Shown one piece after another: positions 8,104-15,369 of a DNA stretch of 20,139 nucleotides; within the stretch, counting starts at the first letter, position 1; each line of letters opens with the position of its first letter. The notes under the pieces were generated by a model. That model searched no databases. It was not told the DNA's origin and saw only the letters and a list, made by a program, of their open reading frames with translations. Position numbers and translations under genes: made by a program. Source of the stretch: a virus; IMG/VR virus record IMGVR_UViG_3300032820_000160, positions 1 through 20,139 of that record; one strand, written 5' to 3'.

Positions 8104-8597
8104 TGGGATTAGAGATCGACACCGCATCACTCGAACGGGACATCTTGCGCACAGGCCGCCGGCTAGATGGCATGACAGCGAAGGTACAGAAAGCAATCTT
8201 GCGCAAGTCAGTACGCGCCGCTGTCGCGCCGCTCACAAAGGAACTAAAAGCCAATGCCCCTGCGACATCTGGACGTGACCTGCGAAGGACGTTTGGCGTC
8301 ATGGTTCGCACGCTGCCCGCGGCAGTTATGGCCGCGGCCGGCCAGTCAAAGGCAAAGCGCAAGAGGCGACGCGCCGCTCATCTGCACGTGGTTGACCAGA
8401 GTACAAAACCGCACGCGATAACCGGAAGATTTCGAGGTCGAGACGGAGTAGTAAGAGAAGGCACATTTGCCCACCCAGGAACTCGCGGGCAAGAGTTTGT
8501 CGAGCAAACGGCGCAAAGTACGCTCAAGAAGTCGCTGGGAATATTCGCAAAAAAACTGGCCGCGGAAATAGAAAAGGAAGCAGATGGGAAGCGTTGA
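8103..8597 (+). CDS. HK97 gp10-like head-tail / tail completion protein
   Basis: The protein of 164 residues has the expected pattern of the HK97 gp10 family: an N-terminal helix (RRLDGMTAKVQKAILRKSVR), LTKELKANAPATSGRDLRRTF, a very basic KAKRKRRR patch, and HPGTRGQEFVEQ followed by a C-terminal helix. The family acts at the head-tail junction. ATG 8103 is preferred since GAGGGGG (8089-8095) lies 7 bases upstream; GTG 8100 is the coupled alternative, with the stop of the preceding gene overlapping it as GTGA. The end overlaps the next gene by 14 bases. Confidence 0.85.
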   Translation: MGLEIDTASLERDILRTGRRLDGMTAKVQKAILRKSVRAAVAPLTKELKANAPATSGRDLRRTFGVMVRTLPAAVMAAAGQSKAKRKRRRAAHLHVVDQSTKPHAITGRFRGRDGVVREGTFAHPGTRGQEFVEQTAQSTLKKSLGIFAKKLAAEIEKEADGKR

Positions 8598-9000
8598 CGA
8601 ATCACTAGTTTCATATCTGCTAGGACGGTCCGGCATCACGTCGCTGGTGGAAGCCAGGGTGTCCCAGGCGACCGTACCAGAGCGCGAATCACTGCCGTAC
8701 ATTTGGGTCAACAGGGGCGCGTCAGAGACACTGGACGACCTATCAGCAAACCCTAGTGATACCACAGCATTTTACGAGTCGTTCGACGTAGAGTGCGTAT
8801 CGGGCGATCTTGCCAAAGCACAGCTATTAGCGGCCGAGGTTAAGTCGCTGCACAAGAATCGGGGCGAGTTCGGGGCAGGAGAAGTACAAGCGCTGATTGT
8901 GTCCGACCATTCCGATCACTACCGACCAAAGAATATTGGTGATGACGACGGCCGCCACGTAGCGTCAGTGGAAATTGAAATCATCGGTTATACGGAGTAA
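8584..9000 (+). CDS. tail completion protein (DUF3168-like)
   Basis: This 138-residue protein opens with VDESLVSYLLGRSGITSLVE and continues with VPERESLPYIWVNR, a mid strand FYESFDVECVS, then LAKAQLLAAEVKSLHK and a final SVEIEIIGY strand. This is the layout of the short tail terminator/completion proteins placed between the gp10-like gene and the major tail protein. It would close the head-proximal end of the tail tube. The ATG lies inside the preceding gene. Confidence 0.8.
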   Translation: MGSVDESLVSYLLGRSGITSLVEARVSQATVPERESLPYIWVNRGASETLDDLSANPSDTTAFYESFDVECVSGDLAKAQLLAAEVKSLHKNRGEFGAGEVQALIVSDHSDHYRPKNIGDDDGRHVASVEIEIIGYTE

Positions 9001-9004
9001 AAAC

Positions 9005-9481
9005 ATGGCAGCGAAATCAGTCGCGCTAGGAACCCTTGTCAGAATCGATTTTGACGGTGGAACTACATATACAACCGTTGGGAGAATTAAGGGAGCGCAA
9101 CCGCCAAACCAAACCGGAACAGAGGCCGATGGCAAGGAGCTTAACGACACTCTTGACGTGCCGATCCCAGGCATCGAGTCGCCTAGCGAATTTACGTTTA
9201 CGCAATACTGGTATCCAGGCGATACCGAGGGCGCCAAAGTTGACGACGCATTTGACGCGCGCCGCGATGACGCAGGGTCTGGCGGCGGCGTGTTAGGTGT
9301 GCAGTTGGCGTACCCGCACGACGGCACGGATTCATCGGACACCATGCCAACAGAGACATTCGACGTTAGACTTCTGGCTGTCGCGAAAGCTCCGGCCGAT
9401 GACCCGAACTCTGTGTTTATTCGCGACGTGACCTGCCGCCGGATTACAGCGATCACAGCCGGCACCTATACAGTGCCCTAA
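9005..9481 (+). CDS. major tail (tube) protein
   Basis: The 158-residue protein is beta-rich and acidic, with GTLVRIDFDGGTTYTTVGRI at its start, a middle SEFTFTQYWYPGDTEG, and VRLLAVAKAPADD before the end. Its position between the completion protein and the tail chaperones, with an in-frame ATG preceded by CGGAG 6 bases upstream, supports the tube protein role. Subunits would stack as rings around the tape measure protein. It has no added Ig-like domain. Codons at 9191-9205 contain a 15-base match to the complement of the operator-like dyad described elsewhere. Confidence 0.85.
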   Translation: MAAKSVALGTLVRIDFDGGTTYTTVGRIKGAQPPNQTGTEADGKELNDTLDVPIPGIESPSEFTFTQYWYPGDTEGAKVDDAFDARRDDAGSGGGVLGVQLAYPHDGTDSSDTMPTETFDVRLLAVAKAPADDPNSVFIRDVTCRRITAITAGTYTVP

Positions 9482-9502
9482 CAATTCCAGTAAGGCTCAA
9501 GC

Positions 9503-9877
9503 GTGACGTTCTTTAATTTCGCCGGCGTACAAAACCCAACCGACACCCATCGCGATATATTCGTTGAGTCCCTCGGCGCACACATAAGAATGCTGAAGCT
9601 TACAGGGCTTCAGCTACTGCCGATGCTCACTATGCGCGACGGTTACGAAAAAACAGAGGGCGGCAAGCTAGCCAATGATGAAGACGTATTAGAATGGGCC
9701 GTCTCAATGGTCGCAAAGTCCGCGGCGAACGACAAAGGTGAATTGCAGTTCGACAGCGAAGAGGGACGGGAGTTTCTTAATACATCGCTGGCCGTTTTCG
9801 AGCTACTGCCGGTTGCGCACGAGCTGAACGAACTCGACAAGAATCCAGCAAAAAAAAAGCGGAAGTCGAGGCGCTAG
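9503..9877 (+). CDS. tail assembly chaperone G (frame-0 product)
   Basis: The 124-residue protein starts at GTG with TAAGG about 10 bases upstream. By position and by its downstream -1 extension it is the G-type chaperone that coats the tape measure protein during tail assembly and is not in the finished virion. Helical segments near IRMLKLTGLQLLPMLTM and DEDVLEWAVSMVAKSA lead to a basic end, KKKRKSRR. Near codons 116-119 it crosses nine A (9850-9858), where part of the ribosomes should move to the -1 frame. Confidence 0.88.
   Translation: MTFFNFAGVQNPTDTHRDIFVESLGAHIRMLKLTGLQLLPMLTMRDGYEKTEGGKLANDEDVLEWAVSMVAKSAANDKGELQFDSEEGREFLNTSLAVFELLPVAHELNELDKNPAKKKRKSRR
9850..9859 (+). promoter_or_regulatory. 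-1 programmed ribosomal frameshift site
   Basis: In the G frame the codons are GCA AAA AAA AAG. This contains two overlapping X XXY YYZ heptamers: A AAA AAA (9850-9856) and A AAA AAG (9853-9859), the latter an efficient slippery site in bacteria. Slipping by -1 continues GCG GAA GTC into the T extension; frame 0 stops at TAG 9875-9877. No strong downstream stem is obvious; cgctagcg nearby is a palindrome too tight to fold. Confidence 0.85.
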
Positions 9878-10098
9878 CGTTTGCATTTGACCTATGCGAG
9901 AAGCTTGGTTGCCCCCACCCCGACTTCCTGTTGAGCGTGTTGAGCTGGAGTCAATTTACGGATTGGATAACGCACTATACCGAAGACGATGACCCGCACG
10001 GGGCAGAACTAGAAACGCTGATGTTTAAGATGAAGGCAGCGGAACGTGGCAAAAAAAACAATCTCTCAGTTGAACATCAAGGTCACAGCCAGTTCTGA
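9859..10098 (+). CDS. tail assembly chaperone T extension, expressed as G-T fusion
   Basis: This frame is open from the slip site to TGA 10096-10098 and has no suitable start of its own. It reads AEVEALAFAFDLCEKLGCPH, then FLLSVLSWSQFTDWITHY, and ends soon after GAELETLMFKMKAA. The segment L..LS..QF..W..HY is the hallmark I know for T-type chaperone domains (lambda gpT, DUF4035-like). With the frameshift the fusion would be about 198 residues. The last 53 bases overlap the tape measure gene start. Lambda gpG/gpGT is the model for its job: the T part recruits tube protein to the tape measure-chaperone complex. Confidence 0.85.
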   Translation, partial: AEVEALAFAFDLCEKLGCPHPDFLLSVLSWSQFTDWITHYTEDDDPHGAELETLMFKMKAAERGKKNNLSVEHQGHSQF

Positions 10099-11374
10099 TG
10101 GTGTCAAAAGGGGGCTAGGAAAAGCGAAGGGGGAACTTCGCGGATTTAAGAGCGGTGCAGCCGCCGCAATGCGCGGAGTGGCCGCGGGCGCAGCAGTCGC
10201 CGCCGCGGCGGTGGCTGGTATTGGGCTGGCAGCAAAAAAAGCATTGTCGAAGCTACTGGCAGCAAGCGCGGAATTCGACGAGACGATAAAGCGAGCAAGG
10301 GCACTTAACGTCGAGGCGTCGAAGCTTGAAGCAGTGCAACTGCTTGCGGAGTTCAGCGGGGCGGACGCAGGCAAGGCAGGCGTGGCACTTGAGCGGCTTG
10401 CTATGTCTATCGGCGACGCAACTCGAGGCACAGGCGAAGCCGCCGACGCATTCGCGACACTCGGCCTGAATGTTGACGCATTGAAGGATCAGAGCGTTAT
10501 CGATTCGATGGAAGACATCGGGCGCGCACTGTCTGGAGTCGGCACGCGAGCGGAACAGCTAGACATCCTAGGCGCGATTATTGGCAGTCGCCAGGCCGGA
10601 TCTCTTATCAATACATTTGAGGCCATGAAAGGCGGCTTGGGTGCAATCAGCGAACTAATGGACGCGATAGGGCTGAATCTTGATGACATCCAGAAAGACA
10701 ACCTAGAAGAAATGAACGACGCTATCGTCGCGGCGAAGGAAGCCAGTAAGGCGTTTTGGAGGCACCTAGCGGCCGAACTTGCACCCTCGATTACGGTACT
10801 AGCTACTGCGTCGGCTGAATTCATGTCAGAGCTAATTCCGTTCGTCCCTGTCATTGCAAGAACGATTGAATCTGTTGCGAAGTTGGCGACCGCAATGAAC
10901 CCTCTGGTCTGGTTAATGACGCGCGTCATTAAAGCCGCAAGGGCAATGGGGCTGATGGTCGACAACGAGGTTGCTGCCAAGTTTCGGGCGGCAAGAGAAC
11001 CAGTTGTGGCGATGACGGAAACGATGGAAGAAACGCGCGCCGCTGTCGACGAGATACATACATCGATGGTAGACGCTTTCGACCCATCGCGAATTGCCGA
11101 CCTTAAGGCGGAACTGTCCGGTATTGCTGACGCGGAGGGTCCGGCCTTTCGGGTCGGTAGCACATTCGGCGGCGACATCCGATCGCAAGGCGGCATGTCG
11201 GCGGTCAATGCGGCGGTGCAAAGAAGACACGAGCAGATGCGAGAAGATAGAAAACTGGCCGACGAGCAGGCAAAGCGAGATATTGAGCGCGACAGGATAC
11301 TACGGGAGATTTCCGCAGAACTCCGCAAGCCACGCAAGCCGGTTTCCGTTTCCGAGGCGACTATAGTAGGGTGA
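10046..11374 (+). CDS. tape measure protein
   Basis: This 442-residue protein sets tail length and later passes through the membrane with the DNA. It is Ala-rich and mainly helical, with a basic N-terminus, a hydrophobic run near residues 36-60 (AAGAAVAAAAVAGIGLAA), LAASAEFDETIKRARAL typical of tape measure N-terminal domains, a second hydrophobic area near 270-295 and a charged coiled C-terminus (EQMREDRKLADEQAKRDIER). At about 0.15 nm per residue it predicts a tail near 65 nm, short for a siphovirus. GTG 10046 is chosen because it starts MAKKTISQLNIKV; translation is probably coupled to the overlapping T extension. Confidence 0.9.
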   Translation: MAKKTISQLNIKVTASSDGVKRGLGKAKGELRGFKSGAAAAMRGVAAGAAVAAAAVAGIGLAAKKALSKLLAASAEFDETIKRARALNVEASKLEAVQLLAEFSGADAGKAGVALERLAMSIGDATRGTGEAADAFATLGLNVDALKDQSVIDSMEDIGRALSGVGTRAEQLDILGAIIGSRQAGSLINTFEAMKGGLGAISELMDAIGLNLDDIQKDNLEEMNDAIVAAKEASKAFWRHLAAELAPSITVLATASAEFMSELIPFVPVIARTIESVAKLATAMNPLVWLMTRVIKAARAMGLMVDNEVAAKFRAAREPVVAMTETMEETRAAVDEIHTSMVDAFDPSRIADLKAELSGIADAEGPAFRVGSTFGGDIRSQGGMSAVNAAVQRRHEQMREDRKLADEQAKRDIERDRILREISAELRKPRKPVSVSEATIVG

Positions 11375-11378
11375 CACG

Positions 11379-12458
11379 ATGGCCGTATTCAAAGGCACGG
11401 TTGCGCTCGCGTGGGCTGGATCGACTGGCTCTATCGACCGCGATGGTTCAGTCGAATACCTAGCAGTTTGGCACTTGCAGGTTGACACACCGTTTGACCA
11501 GGCGCAAAACATTCTGATCTGGTGGCAGGAAAATATGTTCGGCCTTGGGGCTGAATATAAGTACGCCAATGATAGTTTTGGAAGTTTGGCGACCGCGCAA
11601 AACATCCGCGCGATACGAAAGCCTGAGACTTCCGACTGGTGGAATGTAGAGGTTTCCTACACTCGCGAAACAGATAATTCCAAACGCACAGTTGACGACC
11701 AGCCGGCGACCTCTGACCCGCTGCTAAACCGGCCTATTGTGCAATGCTCGTCCAACGCCGTTACGCTACCTGCAACTGACCTGCATTACCTGGGAGGGTA
11801 TTCTCCTAGAATTTCAGCGAAGCTAGACGGCATGATAGGTATGGTTCCGGTGTCGTCGAACATGCTGCCGTTCGACCCGTTGCCGGAAGTGGACAAGTTC
11901 GTATGGTACATTTCCGTCGAGATGAATTTAAAGAGGTTCGACGGCAATAAGAGCTACGTCGGATTCACAAACAAGAAAACATTTAGCGTAGATTACAAAG
12001 GGTTTACGCGGGGGCCAGTATCGCGCGCGCAGGCAAAAATACGCGACTGCGAAGTCCAGTTCCGCCGCGAGCATACTATAGATTTTTGGAACGTACGTTA
12101 TTACTTCGAGGTGCTGTCAGACGGCGACGACTTTTTGATGCGACTACCTGACATTGGGATGTCTGCGCTCGCGTGCGACGACGATGACGACGACATGGAC
12201 GGCGGACATTACGGTCGGTATGGCGGCGCAACGCCGATACTTCCCGGCAGAGCAAAAGATGTCGGCATCGTTGACCCGCGAGGAATGCCAATTAGGTCGC
12301 CCGTGAACCTAGACGGTGACGGGGGCGTACTGGAGGTCTGTGACTTTCCGGTGGAGTTTGTGTCGTCGACATGGTGGGAAGGAAAAGAAGTAGACTTTAA
12401 CGACGTTCCGGTGATACAGGAGATACTCGACGCGAAAGAACGGGGAGAGATCGACTAA
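11379..12458 (+). CDS. tail-region protein of unknown function (distal tail candidate)
   Basis: I do not recognise this 359-residue protein. Its place directly after the tape measure gene, where distal tail proteins normally sit, and its beta-rich, Trp- and Tyr-rich sequence suggest a tail-tip component. Visible marks are WHLQVDTPFDQAQNILIWWQ near residues 32-51, FVWYISVEMNLKRFDG (about 173-188), a paired strand region DFWNVRYYFEVLSDGDDFLM (about 230-249), and an acidic Asp-run CDDDDDDMDGG (about 259-269) that could bind calcium or form a linker. The C-terminal GVLEVCDFPVEF leads to a charged end. It starts 4 bases after the tape measure stop, and its stop overlaps the next start as TAATG. 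Confidence 0.75.
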   Translation: MAVFKGTVALAWAGSTGSIDRDGSVEYLAVWHLQVDTPFDQAQNILIWWQENMFGLGAEYKYANDSFGSLATAQNIRAIRKPETSDWWNVEVSYTRETDNSKRTVDDQPATSDPLLNRPIVQCSSNAVTLPATDLHYLGGYSPRISAKLDGMIGMVPVSSNMLPFDPLPEVDKFVWYISVEMNLKRFDGNKSYVGFTNKKTFSVDYKGFTRGPVSRAQAKIRDCEVQFRREHTIDFWNVRYYFEVLSDGDDFLMRLPDIGMSALACDDDDDDMDGGHYGRYGGATPILPGRAKDVGIVDPRGMPIRSPVNLDGDGGVLEVCDFPVEFVSSTWWEGKEVDFNDVPVIQEILDAKERGEID

Positions 12459-14107
12459 TGCCGCCGGCCGACATCACAGGATTTGACAAGGGGTCGGTCA
12501 AGAAGATCGCCGCCGCCGTTGCGCGCCTCAAGTACCAGTCGGAAAGCATCAGGGCGCGAATAAGATCGGTGGAAACACGCGCGGATCAAAACGCAGTGCA
12601 AGTGCGCACCGCGATCACAGGAGCAACCGCGGCGACTCCAGACTATCCGGCCGGCGGATGTCAGTTTCCGTTCCACGTTTACGACATAGCCTTCGACGCT
12701 GGGGTTACCGGCGAGTGTCCCGATACCGCAAAACGCGAGCGGACAAAGGACGGCAAGCTAACCAATGAGGCGCACGTCGGCCGCGCGATCGACGGTAAAT
12801 ACATACCGGCCGGCACCGAAATACTCTATGCCGAGGTGCCAAGTCCAGACGGCCGCCATTTCTGGATTTTGCCGAGCGGATACACGCCAGGCACTGTGCT
12901 ATTTACGCTGAATGAGGATCGCTCTCGAGAGCAAGACGCAGACGACAAGCCATTTGGTCGGGCCGCCGCAACGGTGGAAGCGACAGTCGGTGACGTGCCA
13001 GTATCAGTTGGTGAGACGATAGAAGTCACGTTTGGTGGTCGTAGGTTCTTGGGTGCGGTTGGCCCTGGGTTTGCGCCGGATGGCAAGGGGTGCGAAGGCA
13101 TAGCAGATTACTATGGCGCGAACGACGACGGAGATACATGGATCGTCAAGGTCTGTCAGGAACTAACGGCGGGGTTCTGGTTCACAACGGGAGAGGACCG
13201 AGACCCCGAAAGTACAGACGAAGATATCGCGCTTGAAGACATCACCAAGAACGTAGGTCACGCGAATGCGGACTTTCCGGCCTTGCACTGGAAATCTCTT
13301 AACGGAAGCGATCCGCTCAAAGTCAGGTTTCACGGCGACAGTTTTCCACGCGCGTTTTCGGGCGCGGTTGGGTACGCCGTTTTGGATGTCGATATCGACA
13401 ACCTGACATCCAATTCTACGATGCGATATGTCGCGACGATTTGCGACCAAGGCGCAATCATAAATTCAGTTGTAGCAGACGGCTTTTGCCCAGGCGAAAC
13501 ACCGAGTATTAGATATCACCATCCGTCCACGTGGTTTCCGTTTGGGCAAAAGTGGCCGGCAGAACAGATATTGCGCGCCGCGGACAAGATGCAGTTCGCG
13601 ATGAAGAATACAGGCACTTGCTATACGGTTTTCGACGAGACGCTAAAAGAACACGTACTGCTTGGTGTAGAACATGCAGAGCATGAGTTCATGCAGCCGC
13701 CCAAGAAAGACACGCAAGGCGTATGCCTGCCGCCGGCCGCGTTAAAAATACAGGCGATGACATGCAAGCAACCGACCCCGGCAGACGGTCTCGCCCTGGA
13801 CTACGCCATAACGTCTGCCGACTTGTCTTATGGGGTAGTAGACGCCGGCGGCACCGGAAGCGGGCAGGCATGCAGTAGCCCGACGCTGAAGCTAAACTAT
13901 AAGCGAAGGCCGTTTCTGTTCTGCGGTGACGAATCGGAGCTGATAAGTTCGACGATTGACCTGGAACAGGTACTAGTGACTGCCGACGTCGCCGACGACG
14001 ACGAATGTATATATCAGGACCAAGTCCATCTTATTGTTTTCGGCAAGTGCGACACGATCACGGAAAATATCGTCTGCACGACTGACGAACAATGCGACGA
14101 GGAATGA
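12458..14107 (+). CDS. large tail-region protein of unknown function (tip or receptor-binding candidate)
   Basis: This 549-residue protein has no domain I can name. Residues 1-60 form a charged helix (KKIAAAVARLKYQSESIRAR) that may trimerise; the rest looks like beta-strand domains with many Gly and Asp, for example GRRFLGAVGPGFAPDGKGCE and AVLDVDIDNLTSNSTMRYVA. Cysteines increase toward the C-terminus (GTGSGQACSSPTL, RPFLFCGDESEL, CIYQ, GKCDTI, VCTTDEQC), which suggests disulphides or metal binding in an exposed part. The start overlaps the preceding stop (TAATG). The stop TGA is in the same frame as the following cysteine-rich gene. It may be the tail hub or receptor-binding protein; this is inferred only from order and composition. 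Confidence 0.75.
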   Translation: MPPADITGFDKGSVKKIAAAVARLKYQSESIRARIRSVETRADQNAVQVRTAITGATAATPDYPAGGCQFPFHVYDIAFDAGVTGECPDTAKRERTKDGKLTNEAHVGRAIDGKYIPAGTEILYAEVPSPDGRHFWILPSGYTPGTVLFTLNEDRSREQDADDKPFGRAAATVEATVGDVPVSVGETIEVTFGGRRFLGAVGPGFAPDGKGCEGIADYYGANDDGDTWIVKVCQELTAGFWFTTGEDRDPESTDEDIALEDITKNVGHANADFPALHWKSLNGSDPLKVRFHGDSFPRAFSGAVGYAVLDVDIDNLTSNSTMRYVATICDQGAIINSVVADGFCPGETPSIRYHHPSTWFPFGQKWPAEQILRAADKMQFAMKNTGTCYTVFDETLKEHVLLGVEHAEHEFMQPPKKDTQGVCLPPAALKIQAMTCKQPTPADGLALDYAITSADLSYGVVDAGGTGSGQACSSPTLKLNYKRRPFLFCGDESELISSTIDLEQVLVTADVADDDECIYQDQVHLIVFGKCDTITENIVCTTDEQCDEE

Positions 14108-14116
14108 ACAACCGCC

Positions 14117-14626
14117 GTGGTCAACTTGGTGCGAAGATCGGACGGGCTACTGTATCGCGAGGGCGGCCGACTGATCCGCGCCACTGCTGCCAGTCTGGCA
14201 GCCTATCAAGACTGTTGCTGCGTGGACTGCTGCGCATGCGAGAGGCTAAATTCAATCCGCTGCGTACACGTTGAACTGACGGGCGGGATCACAGATTCAT
14301 ACGATCTTGCAGATTTTTCGGTCGGTGACTGCGGCCGCTGGGCTGACACCAGGAACCTTGGCGGTGATTGCAGTTCACAATGGCTCAATGCGGTAACACG
14401 GCTGGAATGCGATTCGGACACCTCCGCCGCCGCCGCCGTGTCTCTCGTGATTGACGCGACATCTGCCGCGACTTGCGACATTGGCGCGTTTGCGCTGCAA
14501 TCAATCAACTGCAGTGATCCGTTCAGCGCAGTGTTTACAGCGGTGCTGACCGAACTGATCGCGGGCGGGTGCGACGACTGCGGCGGTGACGGCGAGACGG
14601 TGACGGCGACTCTGTCAGAATGCTAA
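14117..14626 (+). CDS. cysteine-rich tail-region protein, unknown
   Basis: This 169-residue protein holds 15 cysteines, about 9%, including the cluster DCCCVDCCACER near residues 32-43 and GGCDDCGG near the end. No family is recognised. The rest is acidic, with Ala, Thr and Ser. Such cysteine density in a phage tail operon suggests extracellular disulphide stabilisation or metal clusters. The GTG start lies 9 bases after the previous stop, in the same frame as the previous gene; GAGGAA is about 13 bases upstream, a loose fit. A start at ATG 14104 would read a different, shorter frame ending at 14274, which I think is a shadow. Confidence 0.7.
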   Translation: MVNLVRRSDGLLYREGGRLIRATAASLAAYQDCCCVDCCACERLNSIRCVHVELTGGITDSYDLADFSVGDCGRWADTRNLGGDCSSQWLNAVTRLECDSDTSAAAAVSLVIDATSAATCDIGAFALQSINCSDPFSAVFTAVLTELIAGGCDDCGGDGETVTATLSEC

Positions 14627-14641
14627 CAAGGGAAGCCGGGC

Positions 14642-15034
14642 GTGAAGAAAATCACACTGATCGAAGAGAGAAACGCGAGGCGGGCCGCCCGCGCTTTATT
14701 GCGTAAACGTAAACGCAATGGCGATGAGGCAACGCATCGCGGCGTTGGCGATATTCTGAGCGACATGATCCAGTCGCGAACGGGCGCCCCGCCCTGCCAG
14801 AAGTTCTGCAGGGCGACCGCGGGCAAGATGAATTCCTGGGGGGCCGCTAGGTGTCGTGAAAACTGCGACGAACTCGCCGCCGAAATACGCGCGAACGTGT
14901 CGCGGATGGGTTGGGCGTCCGCATTCGGCACCAAGGCTATCGCCGCGGTTGTGGAGGCAGCGGCAGGCGATGCGGTTTATCGCGCGCTGGTCCTTCGCGC
15001 GTGCGAACTGAGCGACTCGCGGCCGCAAGGCTAA
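14642..15034 (+). CDS. small basic protein with two CX3C pairs, unknown
   Basis: This 130-residue protein starts at GTG with AAGGGAAG about 8 bases upstream. The N-terminus is very basic (ERNARRAARALLRKRKRNGD), then comes HRGVGDILSDMIQS and the pairs PPCQKFC and RCRENC (about 56-81), which could bind one metal ion. The C-terminal helices are Ala-rich. GVGD followed by a Cys-pair segment recalls small uncharacterised proteins at the ends of tail operons, from memory only. Codons 20-26 contain the operator-like 20-bp dyad (14699-14718). This is the last gene of the structural block. Confidence 0.7.
   Translation: MKKITLIEERNARRAARALLRKRKRNGDEATHRGVGDILSDMIQSRTGAPPCQKFCRATAGKMNSWGAARCRENCDELAAEIRANVSRMGWASAFGTKAIAAVVEAAAGDAVYRALVLRACELSDSRPQG
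14699..14718. promoter_or_regulatory. operator-like 20-bp dyad, copy 1 (inside a gene)
   Basis: TTGCGTAAACGTAAACGCAA is symmetric at eight of ten base pairs (arms TTGCGT and ACGCAA, centre ACGT). It matches the intergenic copy at 18692-18711 at 19 of 20 bases. It also reads as codons for LRKRKR, so selection on the protein cannot be ruled out. Confidence 0.4.
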
Positions 15035-15116
15035 TTCCTTGTGGTCCGCAGTAACCCAGTTGTGCGCTACCTGATGAGTTTCGCGCGCGCTAGTGTGTCC
15101 TTAATCCCCCGGCGGT

Positions 15117-15192
15117 ATGCGCGGGTATGCGCGGGTATGCGCGGGTATGCGCGGGTATGCGCGGGTATGCGCGAGGTATGCGCGAGGTATGC
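15117..15192 (+). repeat. tandem array of a 10-bp unit
   Basis: Five exact copies of GCGGGTATGC (15121-15170) are preceded by a degenerate copy (GGCGGTATGC, 15111-15120) and followed by two 11-base copies GCGAGGTATGC (15171-15181 and 15182-15192). Ten bases is close to one helical turn, so bound proteins would line up on one face. The array lies about 110 bases upstream of a strong promoter, in a stretch with no credible gene. Iteron-like binding sites or a replication origin element are possible. Confidence 0.9.
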
Positions 15193-15245
15193 GCGGGGCT
15201 GTCTCAACCGACAAACAACCGCCAGACCTATCGAAACCACACTAA

Positions 15246-15345
15246 TCCGCCCCCAGCTAGGAACCAGAAAAAAAACACACAAAATTACAGATGCGGACTT
15301 GCGGTGCCGATTAATACTGTGTATAATTAGGGCATGACAACAACG
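15246..15345 (+). repeat. promoter module, copy 1
   Basis: This 100-bp segment matches 15846-15945 at 96 of 100 bases, exactly 600 bp apart, with no gaps. It comprises TCCGCCCCCAGCTAGG, an A-rich tract (15268-15284) and the promoter up to ATGACAACAACG. The differences are at 15277, 15305, 15307 and 15312. Confidence 0.97.
15299..15327 (+). promoter_or_regulatory. sigma70-type promoter, copy 1
   Basis: TTGCGG (15299-15304), a 17-base spacer and a perfect TATAAT (15322-15327), with an A-rich tract upstream that could act as UP element. The predicted start site is 15334, the A of an ATG, so the message would be leaderless from that ATG or have a 36-base leader before the better ATG at 15370. 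ATACTGTGTAT (15314-15324), a short dyad, overlaps the -10 and could be an operator. Confidence 0.8.
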
Positions 15346-15369
15346 CAACCCACAACCGGAGTTCAAGCC

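Noticed and set aside
10489-11337. A 282-codon minus-strand frame opposite the tape measure gene
   Set aside because: It is Ser/Ala/Arg-rich mirror coding of the Ala-rich tape measure gene, with no domain or start signal.
14092-14274. Short frame starting at ATG 14104 overlapping the previous stop as ATGA
   Set aside because: It overlaps the longer cysteine-rich frame, its protein is Arg-rich and low in features, and the ribosome-binding site is too close.
15111-15192. CRISPR array
   Set aside because: Units are contiguous 10-11 base repeats with no unique spacers and no cas genes.
15041-15337. Open frames across the tandem array and promoter copy 1
   Set aside because: They exist because the 10-bp repeats lack stops in several frames; composition is Arg/Ala/Cys repeats and the frame runs through the promoter.
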